Assembly (NCBI RefSeq): GCF_014842995.1
Contig: NZ_JACYXL010000007.1
Location: forward strand, 122,666 to 186,665
Direction of reading: 5' to 3'
DNA from: Rhodanobacter sp. 7MK24
GTDB lineage: Bacteria > Pseudomonadota > Gammaproteobacteria > Xanthomonadales > Rhodanobacteraceae
DNA: 64,000 bases
Numbering within the stretch: the first letter of the stretch is position 1; every line of letters starts with the position of its first letter. Position numbers and translations under genes: made by a program. The notes under the pieces are model-generated. The model ran no database searches, was not told the origin of the DNA, and was given only the letters and a program-made list of their open reading frames with translations. Of the stretch, positions 1-9,973 are shown piece after piece.

Positions 1-1657
1 TGTACTGGCTGGCGCGCGCCAGCTCGTGAGCCGTCTCGGCGGTCTCCGCCTGCAGCGCCTCGAGTGTCCGCTTCTGTTCGTGCAAGGTGTCGCTCTGCAG
101 GCGCAGCTCCTCGTTCGAGGCCTGCAACTCCTCCGCCTGCACTCGCAATTCCTCCTCGGAGACCAGCAGGCGCTGCGACTGCTCCTCAAGTTCCAGGGTC
201 TTCGCATGCAAGGTGTCGTGCGATTCGCGCAGGGCCTGCTGCTGCTGGCGCATGGTGATGCTGCTGAGTCGCAGCTGGTCGGCCTGCTCCTGGGTCTGTT
301 CGAGCAGATACTGGGTGCGGACGGCTCGGCTGAGGTTGTCCAGCGAGAGGGCAACCATCGGCAGCAGCTGTTCCAGCAATTGTCGATGCAATGCGGTCGG
401 GGCTTCGAAACCGGCGAATTCCAGCACACCGATCAGGCGGTCGCGCAGCAGCACAGGCAGGATCACTAGGTGGCGCGGCAGTGCGCTGCCGGTGCCGGAA
501 TCGATGCGCAGGTAGTCGTCCGGCAACTGGTCCAGTTCGATGGAGCGATGGCTCTGCGCGCACTGGCCGACCAGACCTTCGCCCGGCAGATAGTGCACGG
601 CGGGATTGGCGCCAAGCCGGAGCCCGTAGCTGCCGATCAGGTCGAGCCGCCTGCTGGTTTCATCGTGCAGATAGAGCAGGCCAAGGCCGGCCTTGAGCAG
701 GGGCATCAGCTCGCCGGTCAGCCGCTCGGCGTACTCGCGGTGACTGGTCGCTTCCTGCAGTTGCCGCGAGATCGCCGCGACCTGGCTCTTCAGCAGGGCG
801 TTGTCGCTTGTCGCGATCGCCATTTCCTTGAACACCTGCAGCGCGCGGGCGATCTCGCCGATCTCGTCGCCGCGCTCCAGCTGGCGGATCTCGACGCTGT
901 GGTCATGCGTGGCGAGCCGGCTCATCTGGTCCGTGATGCGCCGCAGCGGCCGGGTGATCAGGCGGAAGCACAGCGAAACCACCATTCCGCCCAGCAGCAA
1001 CATGATCAGCGTGAATACGCCGTCGATCACGCGGGTGCGCGTCATCAGGCTGTCCAGGCGCGCGGTGCGGCTGGACAGCAGGTCCTGCTCGCTGGCGCTC
1101 ATTTGATCAAGCAGGGTAAGGACGTCGGTGGCCTGCACGGTACGGTGCTCGATGTAGTCGGCCTGGATGTGCTGCCTTTGCGCGGGCTGTTGCGCCGGAT
1201 CCAGCGTCCCGAGGTTCTTCAACGGCGTGAATACCCCGACATTCACCTCCTGGATCCATTGCGCCACCAGGTTGTCGAGCCGATCGATGCGCACCTGCTG
1301 CAGCGGGTTGTCAGCAGTCAGCGCGCGCAGGTGGTGCGCAAGCCCCGCATATTCCTGCATGTTGGAGAGGTAGGCGTTGCGCTCGTCGGTGCGTTGGTCG
1401 AGCAGGTAGCCGCGGATGCTGACCTGGGCGGTCTTGGTCGCATGGCGGATATCGTCGATTTGCTGCAGCACCGAGTAGGTATGCACGTACCAGTGTCGTG
1501 CCACATCCTGTTGGCGCAGCGAATCCAGCGTGAGCAGGTTGGCGACCAGCGGCACGCCAAGCAACAGCACGATGGCCAGCTGGATCTTGCGCTGGATCGG
1601 CTGGTTTGCCAGCCAGGAATACTTTTTTCGGGGCTTCGCAGGTGTCGTCGCTGGCAT
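1..1657 (-). CDS. Sensor histidine kinase, N-terminal part (CHASE3-HAMP-GAF); runs off the window
   Basis: Membrane signal-transduction protein. The gene is read leftwards and leaves the window after 552 codons, so the kinase core is not seen. A first membrane helix lies at about residues 23-44 and a second at about 210-235. The extracytoplasmic part between them is helical and resembles CHASE3 (it contains SIRGYLLDQRTDER). HAMP follows at about 236-290, a GAF domain at about 320-440, and then a long Gln/Glu/Leu-rich coiled coil. This order is typical of large hybrid kinases that carry HisKA, HATPase and receiver domains further on, but those are inferred. The start is the ATG at 1657. Long rightward open frames over this stretch are shadows. 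Confidence 0.8.
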   Translation of the reverse strand, partial: MPATTPAKPRKKYSWLANQPIQRKIQLAIVLLLGVPLVANLLTLDSLRQQDVARHWYVHTYSVLQQIDDIRHATKTAQVSIRGYLLDQRTDERNAYLSNMQEYAGLAHHLRALTADNPLQQVRIDRLDNLVAQWIQEVNVGVFTPLKNLGTLDPAQQPAQRQHIQADYIEHRTVQATDVLTLLDQMSASEQDLLSSRTARLDSLMTRTRVIDGVFTLIMLLLGGMVVSLCFRLITRPLRRITDQMSRLATHDHSVEIRQLERGDEIGEIARALQVFKEMAIATSDNALLKSQVAAISRQLQEATSHREYAERLTGELMPLLKAGLGLLYLHDETSRRLDLIGSYGLRLGANPAVHYLPGEGLVGQCAQSHRSIELDQLPDDYLRIDSGTGSALPRHLVILPVLLRDRLIGVLEFAGFEAPTALHRQLLEQLLPMVALSLDNLSRAVRTQYLLEQTQEQADQLRLSSITMRQQQQALRESHDTLHAKTLELEEQSQRLLVSEEELRVQAEELQASNEELRLQSDTLHEQKRTLEALQAETAETAHELARASQY

Positions 1658-1742
1658 GGTCGTGTCGCCGAACGTGTCGAGGAACTGACCGTCGCACGTC
1701 CCTGCCGTGCGCGGGCCTACTGCTGCGCACAGGGTAACCGCT

Positions 1743-1772
1743 ACGGGCGCCCAGCCATAGACGGGCGCCCGT
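1743..1772. other. GC-rich hairpin between the CPBP gene and the sensor kinase
   Basis: Ten-base arms (1743-1752 and 1763-1772, ACGGGCGCCC and its complement) enclose a 10-nt loop just past the stop of the leftward CPBP gene. No T-run follows on either strand, so its role as a terminator is uncertain. Confidence 0.4.
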
Positions 1773-1778
1773 TTGGGC

Positions 1779-2678
1779 TTAGCGTCGACGCCAGAAGGGG
1801 GGCACCAGCGAGTGCCGTCGCAAGGCGACGGCCAGCAGCGCTGCCGAGCACAGCAGGCACAGCGTCAGCGCCACCACGGAAGCCTCGGCGCCGAACACGC
1901 CGCCGCTGAGCCAGTCCGGCCCCGTGCGCGTGGACACCAGCCAGCCATCAGCCTTCAGGCCGGAGACCGGGATGCCGTAGACGGTGCCCTGGCAGAAGTT
2001 CCAGGCTGCGTGCAGGCCCATGCAGAGCAGCAGCGAGCGGGTGGCGTGGTAGAGCAGGCCGAACAGCAGGCCGGCCTCGATCGCGATGGCCGTCGAGCTC
2101 CACACGGTGGCGCCGGGGTTGGCGGCATGGGCGAAGCCGAAGAACAGCGCGGAGATCAGCAGCGCAGCCCAGGTGCCCAGGCCTTCCTCCACGACGCGGA
2201 ACAGCACGCCGCGGAACAGGATCTCCTCGGTGATGCCTGCGCCGATGCCGGCGACCAGCAGAGGCGGCAGCCAGTCGGCGTGGGGGTTGAAGCCGACGAC
2301 GTGATAGCTGCCCAGCAGCCAGAGCACGCCCACCACGGTGCTGAACAGCAGGCCGCCCGCGAGCAGGCCGCGGAATACATCGGGCCAGCGCCGCAGTGCC
2401 AGCTCCGCCGGCTTGCGGCGTTCGACCACGAGGGTCAGGAACAGGTAGGTGACGATCGCCGGAAGCATGGCAACCGCGAGATAAGTCAGTGCCGAGGTCA
2501 TCGGCGTCTTGGCTATGCCCTGCATGAGCAGGTGGACGAGCGCTGCAGCCGACCGGTTCAGCACGAGGAAGATCGCCATGAAGATCACGATGCGCGCCAG
2601 CGGCGAGCACACCAGCCAGCGCTTCCAGGCTGGCGGTGTGGCCGGCGTGACGTAGGCGAGCGTTGGCGTGGCATTCAT
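1779..2678 (-). CDS. CPBP family intramembrane glutamic endopeptidase
   Basis: Polytopic membrane protein of 299 aa with about eight hydrophobic segments. The CPBP (Rce1-like) motifs are intact: EE at 151-152 with Arg156 (EEILFRG), GFAH ending at His184, and HAAWN with His223 and Asn227. These form the glutamate-based active site within the membrane in this family. Bacterial members act in peptide maturation or self-immunity, but many have no known substrate. Nothing nearby looks like a bacteriocin, so the substrate cannot be named. It is followed on its own strand by the sensor kinase. The 274-bp stretch upstream (2679-2952) shows no convincing gene and presumably holds its promoter. Confidence 0.88.
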   Translation of the reverse strand: MNATPTLAYVTPATPPAWKRWLVCSPLARIVIFMAIFLVLNRSAAALVHLLMQGIAKTPMTSALTYLAVAMLPAIVTYLFLTLVVERRKPAELALRRWPDVFRGLLAGGLLFSTVVGVLWLLGSYHVVGFNPHADWLPPLLVAGIGAGITEEILFRGVLFRVVEEGLGTWAALLISALFFGFAHAANPGATVWSSTAIAIEAGLLFGLLYHATRSLLLCMGLHAAWNFCQGTVYGIPVSGLKADGWLVSTRTGPDWLSGGVFGAEASVVALTLCLLCSAALLAVALRRHSLVPPFWRRR

Positions 2679-2952
2679 GCGTGCGATCCATGGGATGAGG
2701 TGCCGCAGAGCCTAACTGGCGTACGGTGTCCCGTCTGCGTGACTTCCGCCACGCGCAGCCGCAGGTGGCTGCTACGAGGTGGTGTACAGGACCTGGGCCG
2801 CCTCCCCGTATGCGTGCTGCACTATCCGGCCATGGACGGGCGTCCACTCCGTGTTCCTCGACGCCAGGTCCATCCATCAGCCCCCAGACGTGGCCTTCTT
2901 CCGTGGCCGGCGCATAAACAGCTGCCAGCGCGAACCACGGGAAGGGCGGGAC

Positions 2953-4554
<1,602 letters not shown>

Positions 4555-4767
4555 GAGGGGCGTCGGTCGATGTGCTAACCGCCTATTCTAGCTTGCACGG
4601 GCCCGCTTGGCCCCAGGCCGAGTTGCGCCGACCCGGCCCTCCCGGGGATGATCCGTGCCCTCCCTCGAAGCTGCGGAGCAGCGTGCCATGAACGCATCCA
4701 GGCAATAAGCCAACGGCAAGGCGCCTGCGCGCCTCGCTTTCCATGACTTTTTGCTGGAGACGCAACC

Positions 4768-5586
4768 ATGGGTCGTCTGAAGGGCAAGGTCGCGCTGGTG
4801 ACTGGCGCGGCAAAGGGGATTGGCGCTGCCATCGCAGCGGCCTTCGTTAATGAAGGTGCGTCGGTCTATGTGACCGACATCGATGCCGCGTGCGGTGAAG
4901 CGACGGCGTCGCGGCTTGGCGAGGCGGCGGTGTTCCTGCCGCTGGACGTGCGCGATGAAGCGCAGTGGCGCAAGGCGGTCGGTCGGGTGCTGGCGCTATC
5001 GGGGCGCCTCGACGTGCTGGTGAACAATGCCGGCATCACGGGATTCGAGGCCGGCTTCGTATCGCACGATCCGGAGCACGCCAGCCTTGCCGAGTGGCGG
5101 CGCGTGCACGAAACCAACCTGGACGGTGTGTTCCTCGGTTGTCGCGAGGCGATCCGCGCGATGCGCGCGACCGGGACGGGGTCGATCATCAACCTCTCGT
5201 CGCGCTCCGGCGTGGTCGGTATCCCGGCGGCGGCCGCTTACGCATCGAGCAAGGCGGCGGTGCGCAGCCACACCAAGAGCGTGGCGCTCTATTGTGCGGA
5301 GCAGGGTTTGCGCGTGCGTTGCAATGCCATCCATCCGGCCGCGGTGCTCACGCCGATGTGGGAGCCGATGCTCGGTAGCGGCGAGGAACGCGAGGCGAAC
5401 ATGGCGGCTTTCGTCAGGGATACGCCGCTGCGGCGTTTCGGCAGGCCGGAAGAGGTGGCGGTCGTCGCCGTCCTGCTCGCTTCGGACGAGGCGACCTACA
5501 TGACGGGTAGCGAACTCCACATCGATGGCGGCATCCTTGCCGGTTCGGCGGCTGCGCCAAAGAGTAGGGCCGGCGGCGAGGCATAG
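4768..5586 (+). CDS. SDR family NAD(P)-dependent oxidoreductase
   Basis: Classical short-chain dehydrogenase/reductase of 272 aa. It has the cofactor motif TGAAKGIG (12-19), Asp37 after the second strand (VTDID, favouring NAD), NNAG (86-89), and the catalytic set Asn117, Ser145, Tyr158, Lys162. The C-terminal GSELHIDGG signature is also present. GGAGA lies 6-9 nt before the ATG. The substrate cannot be deduced. The best general matches are glucose-dehydrogenase, 3-oxoacyl-ACP-reductase or cyclopentanol-dehydrogenase-like SDRs. It stands alone and ends at a strong terminator. Confidence 0.92.
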   Translation: MGRLKGKVALVTGAAKGIGAAIAAAFVNEGASVYVTDIDAACGEATASRLGEAAVFLPLDVRDEAQWRKAVGRVLALSGRLDVLVNNAGITGFEAGFVSHDPEHASLAEWRRVHETNLDGVFLGCREAIRAMRATGTGSIINLSSRSGVVGIPAAAAYASSKAAVRSHTKSVALYCAEQGLRVRCNAIHPAAVLTPMWEPMLGSGEEREANMAAFVRDTPLRRFGRPEEVAVVAVLLASDEATYMTGSELHIDGGILAGSAAAPKSRAGGEA

Positions 5587-5598
5587 CTGCCGTCCCGA

Positions 5599-5632
5599 AA
5601 CGAAGAGCCCGGGTCATGGCCCGGGCTCTTCG
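5599..5632. terminator. Bidirectional terminator between SDR and beta-propeller genes
   Basis: A perfect 14-bp stem (5599-5612 with 5619-5632, arm ACGAAGAGCCCGGG) with a 6-nt loop sits between two convergent genes. Confidence 0.8.
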
Positions 5633-5653
5633 TGGAAGCATGCTGCCCTGCCG

Positions 5654-6820
5654 TCAGCGCATGATGCCGGTATGCCCCAGCGAATAACGGCCCGGCTGCG
5701 GCCACACCGCCAGACCGTGCGGCTCGGCGCCGACCTTGATCTTGCGCACCGAGCCGGTGGCGGTATCGAAGGCGTAGACCACATCATCGAAGCGGCCGGA
5801 CAGCCACAGCGTCTTGCCGTCCGCGCTGACGTTGCCCATGTCCGGGCTGCCGCCGCCGGGGATCGGCCAGTTGGCGACGACCTTGCGCGTGGCGAAATCG
5901 ATCACCGACACGCTGCCCTTGCCGCCGCGCGGGCCGTGCACCTTGTTGGAGCCGCGGTTGGCGACGTAGAGCTTGGTGCCGTCGCGGCTCGGATATTCAC
6001 CATGCGTGCCGATGCCGGTCTTGATGAAGCCGATCTTGGTGAAGCTGTCCCCGTCGATCAGGAACACGCCGTCGGCCATCATGTCGGCGACATAGAACAC
6101 CTTGCCGTCGGGCGAGACGCGGATGTCCTGCGGCATGCCGTGCTTGTCGAGGTCGAGGTAGCCGAGCACCTTGTGGTTGACCATGTCGATCTTGACCAGC
6201 TTGCCGCCGAACTCGCAGGTGAAGATCGCGTAGCGGCCGTCAATCGAATAGTCCGCGTGGTTGATGCCCTTGCATTCCGGCGCCTCGATGCTGAACTTCA
6301 GCGCCATCGTGTGCGCATCGCGGAAATCCAGGCGCGCATGCGCCTCGGCCACCACGATGGCGAGCTTGCCGTCGGGCGAGAAGTACATGTTGTACGGGTC
6401 GTCCACCGGAATCGCCGCGCCCGGCTTGCCGGTCTTCGGGTCGATCGGGGTGAGGCTGCCGTTGTTGCGGCCTTCGGAATTGTTGGTGACCCACAGTGTC
6501 TTGAGATCCCACGAAGGCACCACGTGCTGCGGGCTGCGGCCGACGGGGAAGGTATCGATCACCTTGTAGGTGGCAGGGTCGATCACGCTGACGCTGTTGC
6601 CGCGCAGGTTCGGCACATAGATGCGCGGCAACGCGCCAACCACTGCCGGGCTGAACATGTTGTAACCCGCCTGGCTGTACATGTCGGCGGCATTCACCAC
6701 GCGCGGCATGCCCGGCACGGTGGTGACCGACTGGGCCACGGCGACGGCGGAAGCGCAGAGGCCAACAAGGGCGCCAGCGATCAGGGCGAGGCGGGGAAGA
6801 CGAAGGGTGTGTCGGGTCAT
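5654..6820 (-). CDS. Exported YVTN/YncE-like beta-propeller protein
   Basis: Protein of 388 aa with a signal peptide (cleavage probably after AVAVAQ, about residue 30). The mature part is built of repeated blades of the type 'IYVPN..GNSVSVID..TYKVIDTFPVG', 'DPYNMYFSPDGKLAIVV' and 'PDGKVFYVADM', as in YncE, cytochrome-d1-like and surface-antigen seven-bladed propellers. No haem-binding CxxCH is present, so it is not itself a cytochrome. It is probably periplasmic and may bind a ligand or partner. It is the last gene of a leftward unit, 40 nt after the creatininase-like gene. Confidence 0.82.
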   Translation of the reverse strand: MTRHTLRLPRLALIAGALVGLCASAVAVAQSVTTVPGMPRVVNAADMYSQAGYNMFSPAVVGALPRIYVPNLRGNSVSVIDPATYKVIDTFPVGRSPQHVVPSWDLKTLWVTNNSEGRNNGSLTPIDPKTGKPGAAIPVDDPYNMYFSPDGKLAIVVAEAHARLDFRDAHTMALKFSIEAPECKGINHADYSIDGRYAIFTCEFGGKLVKIDMVNHKVLGYLDLDKHGMPQDIRVSPDGKVFYVADMMADGVFLIDGDSFTKIGFIKTGIGTHGEYPSRDGTKLYVANRGSNKVHGPRGGKGSVSVIDFATRKVVANWPIPGGGSPDMGNVSADGKTLWLSGRFDDVVYAFDTATGSVRKIKVGAEPHGLAVWPQPGRYSLGHTGIMR

Positions 6821-6860
6821 GATCGGTTCGCTGCGGGAATGGGGAAAAGCGGGTCGGGTA

Positions 6861-7679
6861 TTATCGCTCAGACGTGTCCTTGCGGATCGCCTCGACAGTG
6901 CGCGTCACGATGGCGTCGACGCCGAGCTGGCCCAACGCGGCGCTGGAACGATGCGGATCGCCGCCATACACGCCATCGGTGGCGCCGAGCTTCGGCGCAC
7001 CGCGCAGGCTATCCAGTCGCACCATCTGCGGGGCCACCGCCAGTTGCAGCGAGGTGTCGGCCAGCCCTGCGTGGGTGCCGATCTCGTCGTCGCGGACGCC
7101 GTGCTGGCGCAGGATTTGCGCATATCCGGTGGAGCTTGCCTCGTAGTACTCCGGCGGCACGAAGGCGCGCGCTTGCGTACCGGCCCATTGTTTGTTGAGT
7201 TGCTCCACTACGCGTTGCAGATCCTTCTGGTAACCGCCGTGGTCACCGAGAAAGACGATGTTGCGGAAGCCGTGCACGGCAAAACTGTTCGCGGCCGATG
7301 CGAGCAGTTGCTCGAACGTGGCGTCGGGGATGGTGATGGTGCCGGGAAAGCGCATGTGCGAGCTTGGCGGCGCATAGCTGCCCTCGGGCACGTAGTCGAC
7401 GGTCGGCGCCACCAGCGCATTGCCGAGCTTTTGCGCGATCCGCTCGGCCAGCACGGTGGCGCGCCGGTTGTGCTTGCCCACCGCGATGTAGGGACCGCTC
7501 TGCTCCGTGCCGCCGATGGGAATGATGAGGGTGGTCCTCCCGGCATGGACCTGGTCGCGGATTTCGGTCCAGGTGAGATCCTGCAGTTGCACGGTGGCAG
7601 GGGTCTGGGCGAACGTGGCTTGCGCGGCGAGCAGTAGCACGGCGAGCGCGAAGGCGCGTTTCGGGAAGCGTGGCGACAT
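6861..7679 (-). CDS. Exported creatininase-family amidohydrolase
   Basis: Protein of 272 aa with a signal peptide (cut near residue 24, ATFA-Q). It has the creatininase-family fold motifs PIGGTEQSGPY (54-64), GKHN (68-71), GDHGGY (145-150) and THAGLADTSLQL. In true creatininase the first motif reads E-x-H. Here the His is Ser61, and His70 in GKHN is a likely substitute ligand, as in the exported subfamily. Activity on creatinine is therefore not implied. Family members cleave varied amides, including a peptide bond in mycofactocin maturation (MftE). It lies 25 nt after the dioxygenase gene and before the beta-propeller. Confidence 0.85.
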   Translation of the reverse strand: MSPRFPKRAFALAVLLLAAQATFAQTPATVQLQDLTWTEIRDQVHAGRTTLIIPIGGTEQSGPYIAVGKHNRRATVLAERIAQKLGNALVAPTVDYVPEGSYAPPSSHMRFPGTITIPDATFEQLLASAANSFAVHGFRNIVFLGDHGGYQKDLQRVVEQLNKQWAGTQARAFVPPEYYEASSTGYAQILRQHGVRDDEIGTHAGLADTSLQLAVAPQMVRLDSLRGAPKLGATDGVYGGDPHRSSAALGQLGVDAIVTRTVEAIRKDTSER

Positions 7680-7704
7680 GTTGGTCCTTGCGTGGGATGT
7701 GGGG

Positions 7705-8427
7705 TCAGGCGGCCTTGAACGTCACCACCAGCACGTCGCGATGCGCGGCTTGTGCGGGATCCTTTGGCACCACCGGAGTGACGCCGTGGAACACGCGGTG
7801 GTCATCCAGCAGGGCCGCGTCGAAAGCATGGACGAGGGTGAACTGGCCCAGTTCGCGGCCATCCGGTGCGTGGATGGTGGTGGTGCCACGCTCGATGTTC
7901 TCGCGGTCGATCAGCAGCACCAGGACATAGTCCACGCCGTCGCGGTGCACGCCCTCGGGCGTGGGTTCGCCGGCGGCGTCGGCGCGTGCCTCGATGCGGA
8001 ACTGGTGCGTCTCGATGCGCCAGGTCCGCACATCCGGCGCCAGCGCACCGAAGTTGTCGCGACAGAACGCAAGGATGCGCCGCAGGCTGCTGCTGCCCGC
8101 GATGGCCGGTTCCACCGGCTCGAACCAGCGCTCGATGCCTCCCTGCAGGGCGTTGTAGGCGAGGCTCTGGTAATGCGGCTGGTTGGGTTGGCGGACGATT
8201 GCGCCGGTGGTGGCATCGGCGGTGAACACGGCATGCCGGCGCCGGCGAAGGCGGCCGCGCGCGGCCAGGTAGCCGTCATCGCCCAGCGTGTTCCAGCTCG
8301 CGGCAAACGCGGGCCAGTCGTCCAGCGTGGCTGCGTCCAGCAGGCCGTGCATCGCGTCGGCGGTGAGGAAGGCGAAGCCTTCGTGCTGCAGCGCTGCATG
8401 CAAATCGGATGGGTTGGGGAGGTCCAT
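7705..8427 (-). CDS. 2OG-Fe(II) dioxygenase family protein (isoleucine-dioxygenase-like)
   Basis: Cytoplasmic protein of 240 aa related to the family that includes L-isoleucine and other free amino-acid hydroxylases. The iron facial triad is visible as His161 and Asp163 (GVHRDGVDY) and His214 (HRVFHGVTPV). A late Arg (HRDVLVV) could bind 2-oxoglutarate. The amino-acid substrate is unknown. It is the first gene of the leftward unit with the exported creatininase-like and propeller genes. No Shine-Dalgarno is visible: a perfect inverted repeat ends 2 nt before the ATG. Confidence 0.8.
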   Translation of the reverse strand: MDLPNPSDLHAALQHEGFAFLTADAMHGLLDAATLDDWPAFAASWNTLGDDGYLAARGRLRRRRHAVFTADATTGAIVRQPNQPHYQSLAYNALQGGIERWFEPVEPAIAGSSSLRRILAFCRDNFGALAPDVRTWRIETHQFRIEARADAAGEPTPEGVHRDGVDYVLVLLIDRENIERGTTTIHAPDGRELGQFTLVHAFDAALLDDHRVFHGVTPVVPKDPAQAAHRDVLVVTFKAA

Positions 8428-8429
8428 CC

Positions 8430-8450
8430 GCGCAAACTAACAGTTTGCGC
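8430..8450. promoter_or_regulatory. Perfect 9-bp inverted repeat abutting the dioxygenase start codon
   Basis: Arms GCGCAAACT (8430-8438) and AGTTTGCGC (8442-8450) with a 3-nt spacer sit where the ribosome-binding site of the leftward dioxygenase gene should be. It could be an operator, or an RNA hairpin at the 5' end of the message. Confidence 0.6.
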
Positions 8451-8657
8451 ATGAAGCGGCACTGGCTGGTGCGTGGCGGAATGCGGGCAAATCCTTGCGT
8501 TTGCCGGTGGACTCCTCTCACCGCGGGGAGGGCGGCGGTAGCCGGGTGAGCGCTCGGGCGGGACGAGGCAATGCGGCAAGTCCGAACCGCCGTTTCGCGT
8601 CGCCTTTCTCGGGAGAAGAAGTTCTCTTCGTGCGAACGAAAAGCTTCGGTCACAAAT

Positions 8658-8689
8658 AGACATATGAACGTCCAGACGTTTAGACGTCT
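8658..8689. promoter_or_regulatory. MetJ-like operator: four tandem met boxes before metX
   Basis: Four consecutive 8-bp units in exact register match the enterobacterial MetJ consensus AGACGTCT at 6, 5, 7 and 8 of 8 positions. The last two read AGACGTTT and AGACGTCT. The array abuts the -35 element of the metX promoter, where a repressor would block RNA polymerase. No metJ gene is in the window, so the binding protein is inferred. Confidence 0.7.
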
Positions 8690-8690
8690 A

Positions 8691-8720
8691 TTGACATGAA
8701 GGAAAGTCATATTGCAGAAT
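8691..8720 (+). promoter_or_regulatory. Predicted sigma-70 promoter of the metX-metB-hom operon
   Basis: A perfect -35 TTGACA (8691-8696) is followed after 18 nt by CAGAAT (8715-8720, 4 of 6 to the -10 consensus). The predicted start, near 8727, coincides with the 5' edge of the riboswitch. Confidence 0.6.
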
Positions 8721-8726
8721 CCGTCG

Positions 8727-8838
8727 TACTCATCGAGACCGGCTGAGGGACAGGCCCTTTGAAGCCGGGGCAACCTGCGGAATGTTCCGCGACGGTGCCA
8801 ACTCCTGCGGTGGCGCGAAGGCGCCCCGGCAGATGGGC
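8727..8838 (+). ncRNA. SAM-I (S-box) riboswitch aptamer in the metX leader
   Basis: The conserved S-box core is present in order: GAGGGACAGGCCC, TTTGAAGCCGGGGCAACC, then CGGTGCCAACTCCTGC. Helix P1 closes with CTCATC (8729-8734) pairing GATGGG (8832-8837). P3 is seen as TGCGG-AATGTT-CCGC. P4 is a GAAG-capped stem between about 8814 and 8831. This class binds S-adenosylmethionine and represses methionine genes. S-boxes are mainly a Firmicutes feature, so one here is notable. Confidence 0.92.
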
Positions 8839-8877
8839 AGCTTGCGCAGCGGCGTCTTGCCGTATCGCGCGGGGCTC

Positions 8878-8912
8878 CTCTCCGGCATCCGCAGGCGATG
8901 CCGAACGGAGAG
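8878..8912 (+). promoter_or_regulatory. Expression platform: hairpin masking the metX Shine-Dalgarno
   Basis: CTCTCC (8878-8883) pairs with GGAGAG (8907-8912), and GGCATC (8884-8889) with GATGCC (8897-8902), leaving a GAAC bulge. GGAGAG is the Shine-Dalgarno, six bases from the ATG at 8917 counting from GGAG. This points to control of translation initiation by the riboswitch. No T-run terminator is present. Confidence 0.75.
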
Positions 8913-8916
8913 ACGC

Positions 8917-9933
8917 ATGAGCCAGCCGCAGCCCGAAACCTGTATTCCCTGTACCAGCGACGTGGTCGGCCCGTCCGTGGCGCCGCGCGCGCTCGGCGCG
9001 CAGCGCAGCACGCGGCGGCTGACGCTCAGTCCGAAGCACGGCAACGGCCCGCGCGAGGTCGACGTGCGCTACCTGTGGTGCGGCGCGCCGGATGCGCCCA
9101 CCGTGATCGTGCAGGGCGGTATTTCCGCGAACCGTGACGTCACCGCGCCGACCGGAACCACGGCGGGCTGGTGGCAGTCGCTAGTGGCCGAGGACGCGGC
9201 GATCGACCTGGTCCGCTTCCGTGTCCTGGCCATCGACTGGCTCACCCCGGTGGAACTGGGTGCCACCACCATTTCCAGCGAGGACCAGGCCGATGCGCTG
9301 GCCGCGCTGCTCGACGCGCTGGGCATCGTCAAGACGCATGCCTTCGTGGGTTCCTCCTATGGCGCGATGGTCGGCCTGGCTTTTGCGGCCCGGCACCCGC
9401 AGCGCACCGACCGCCTGGTGCTGCTGGCCGGCGCGCACCGGGCTCATCCGCTTTCCACCGCGCAGCGCAGCGTGCAGCGCGGCATCGTGCGGCTCGGCCA
9501 GTCCAGCGGCCAACTGGATGAGGCGTTGGCGCTGGCCCGCCAGCTCGCCATCACCACCTACCGCGGCAGCGCCGAATTCGGCCGGCGCTTCGCCGGCGAG
9601 CCGGAATGGCGCGGCGAGCGCTTCCATTTCCCGGTCGAGGACTACCTCGAGCATCAGGGGCGTCGCTTCGTGGAGCGCTTCGATGCCGACCGCTTCCTTG
9701 CGCTGTCCGAATCCATCGATCTGCACGACGTGAAGCCCGAGCAGGTGCCGTTGCCGACCACCCTGATCGGCTTCCCGTCGGATCGCCTGGTACCTCTGGC
9801 CGACCTCTGCGAACTGCAGCGCCGCCTGCGCGGCCCGGCCACGCTCGAAGTGGTGGAGTCGCCCTATGGCCACGACGCCTTCCTCAAGGAGCCGGAGCAA
9901 CTCGCGCCGCTGCTGCGCGAAGCCCTGCGCTGA
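8917..9933 (+). CDS. metX: Homoserine O-acyltransferase (MetX family, alpha/beta hydrolase fold)
   Basis: First committed step of methionine synthesis: acylation of L-homoserine. The protein is 338 aa. The nucleophile elbow GSSYG places Ser147 as catalytic, with Asp in FPSDRLVPLADL and His in YGHDAFLKEPEQL completing the triad. The start at 8917 is chosen over an in-frame ATG at 8782 because the latter lies inside the riboswitch and 8917 has the GGAGAG site. MetX enzymes use acetyl-CoA or succinyl-CoA, and the acyl donor cannot be decided here. It is the first gene of metX-metB-hom, governed by the SAM-I riboswitch and probably by met boxes. Confidence 0.9.
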   Translation: MSQPQPETCIPCTSDVVGPSVAPRALGAQRSTRRLTLSPKHGNGPREVDVRYLWCGAPDAPTVIVQGGISANRDVTAPTGTTAGWWQSLVAEDAAIDLVRFRVLAIDWLTPVELGATTISSEDQADALAALLDALGIVKTHAFVGSSYGAMVGLAFAARHPQRTDRLVLLAGAHRAHPLSTAQRSVQRGIVRLGQSSGQLDEALALARQLAITTYRGSAEFGRRFAGEPEWRGERFHFPVEDYLEHQGRRFVERFDADRFLALSESIDLHDVKPEQVPLPTTLIGFPSDRLVPLADLCELQRRLRGPATLEVVESPYGHDAFLKEPEQLAPLLREALR

Positions 9934-9973
9934 AAACACGCATAACGACATTCTGGATTTCGGGAGCAACCCC

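Noticed and set aside
470..1909. Long rightward open frame of 479 codons
   Set aside because: It is antisense to the sensor kinase, whose protein has clear CHASE3, HAMP and GAF regions. The frame is rich in Ala, Gly, Gln and Arg, as is usual for high-GC shadows.
8782..8916. Earlier in-frame ATG for metX
   Set aside because: It lies inside the SAM aptamer and has no ribosome-binding site, and its 45 residues resemble nothing. The ATG at 8917 has GGAGAG.
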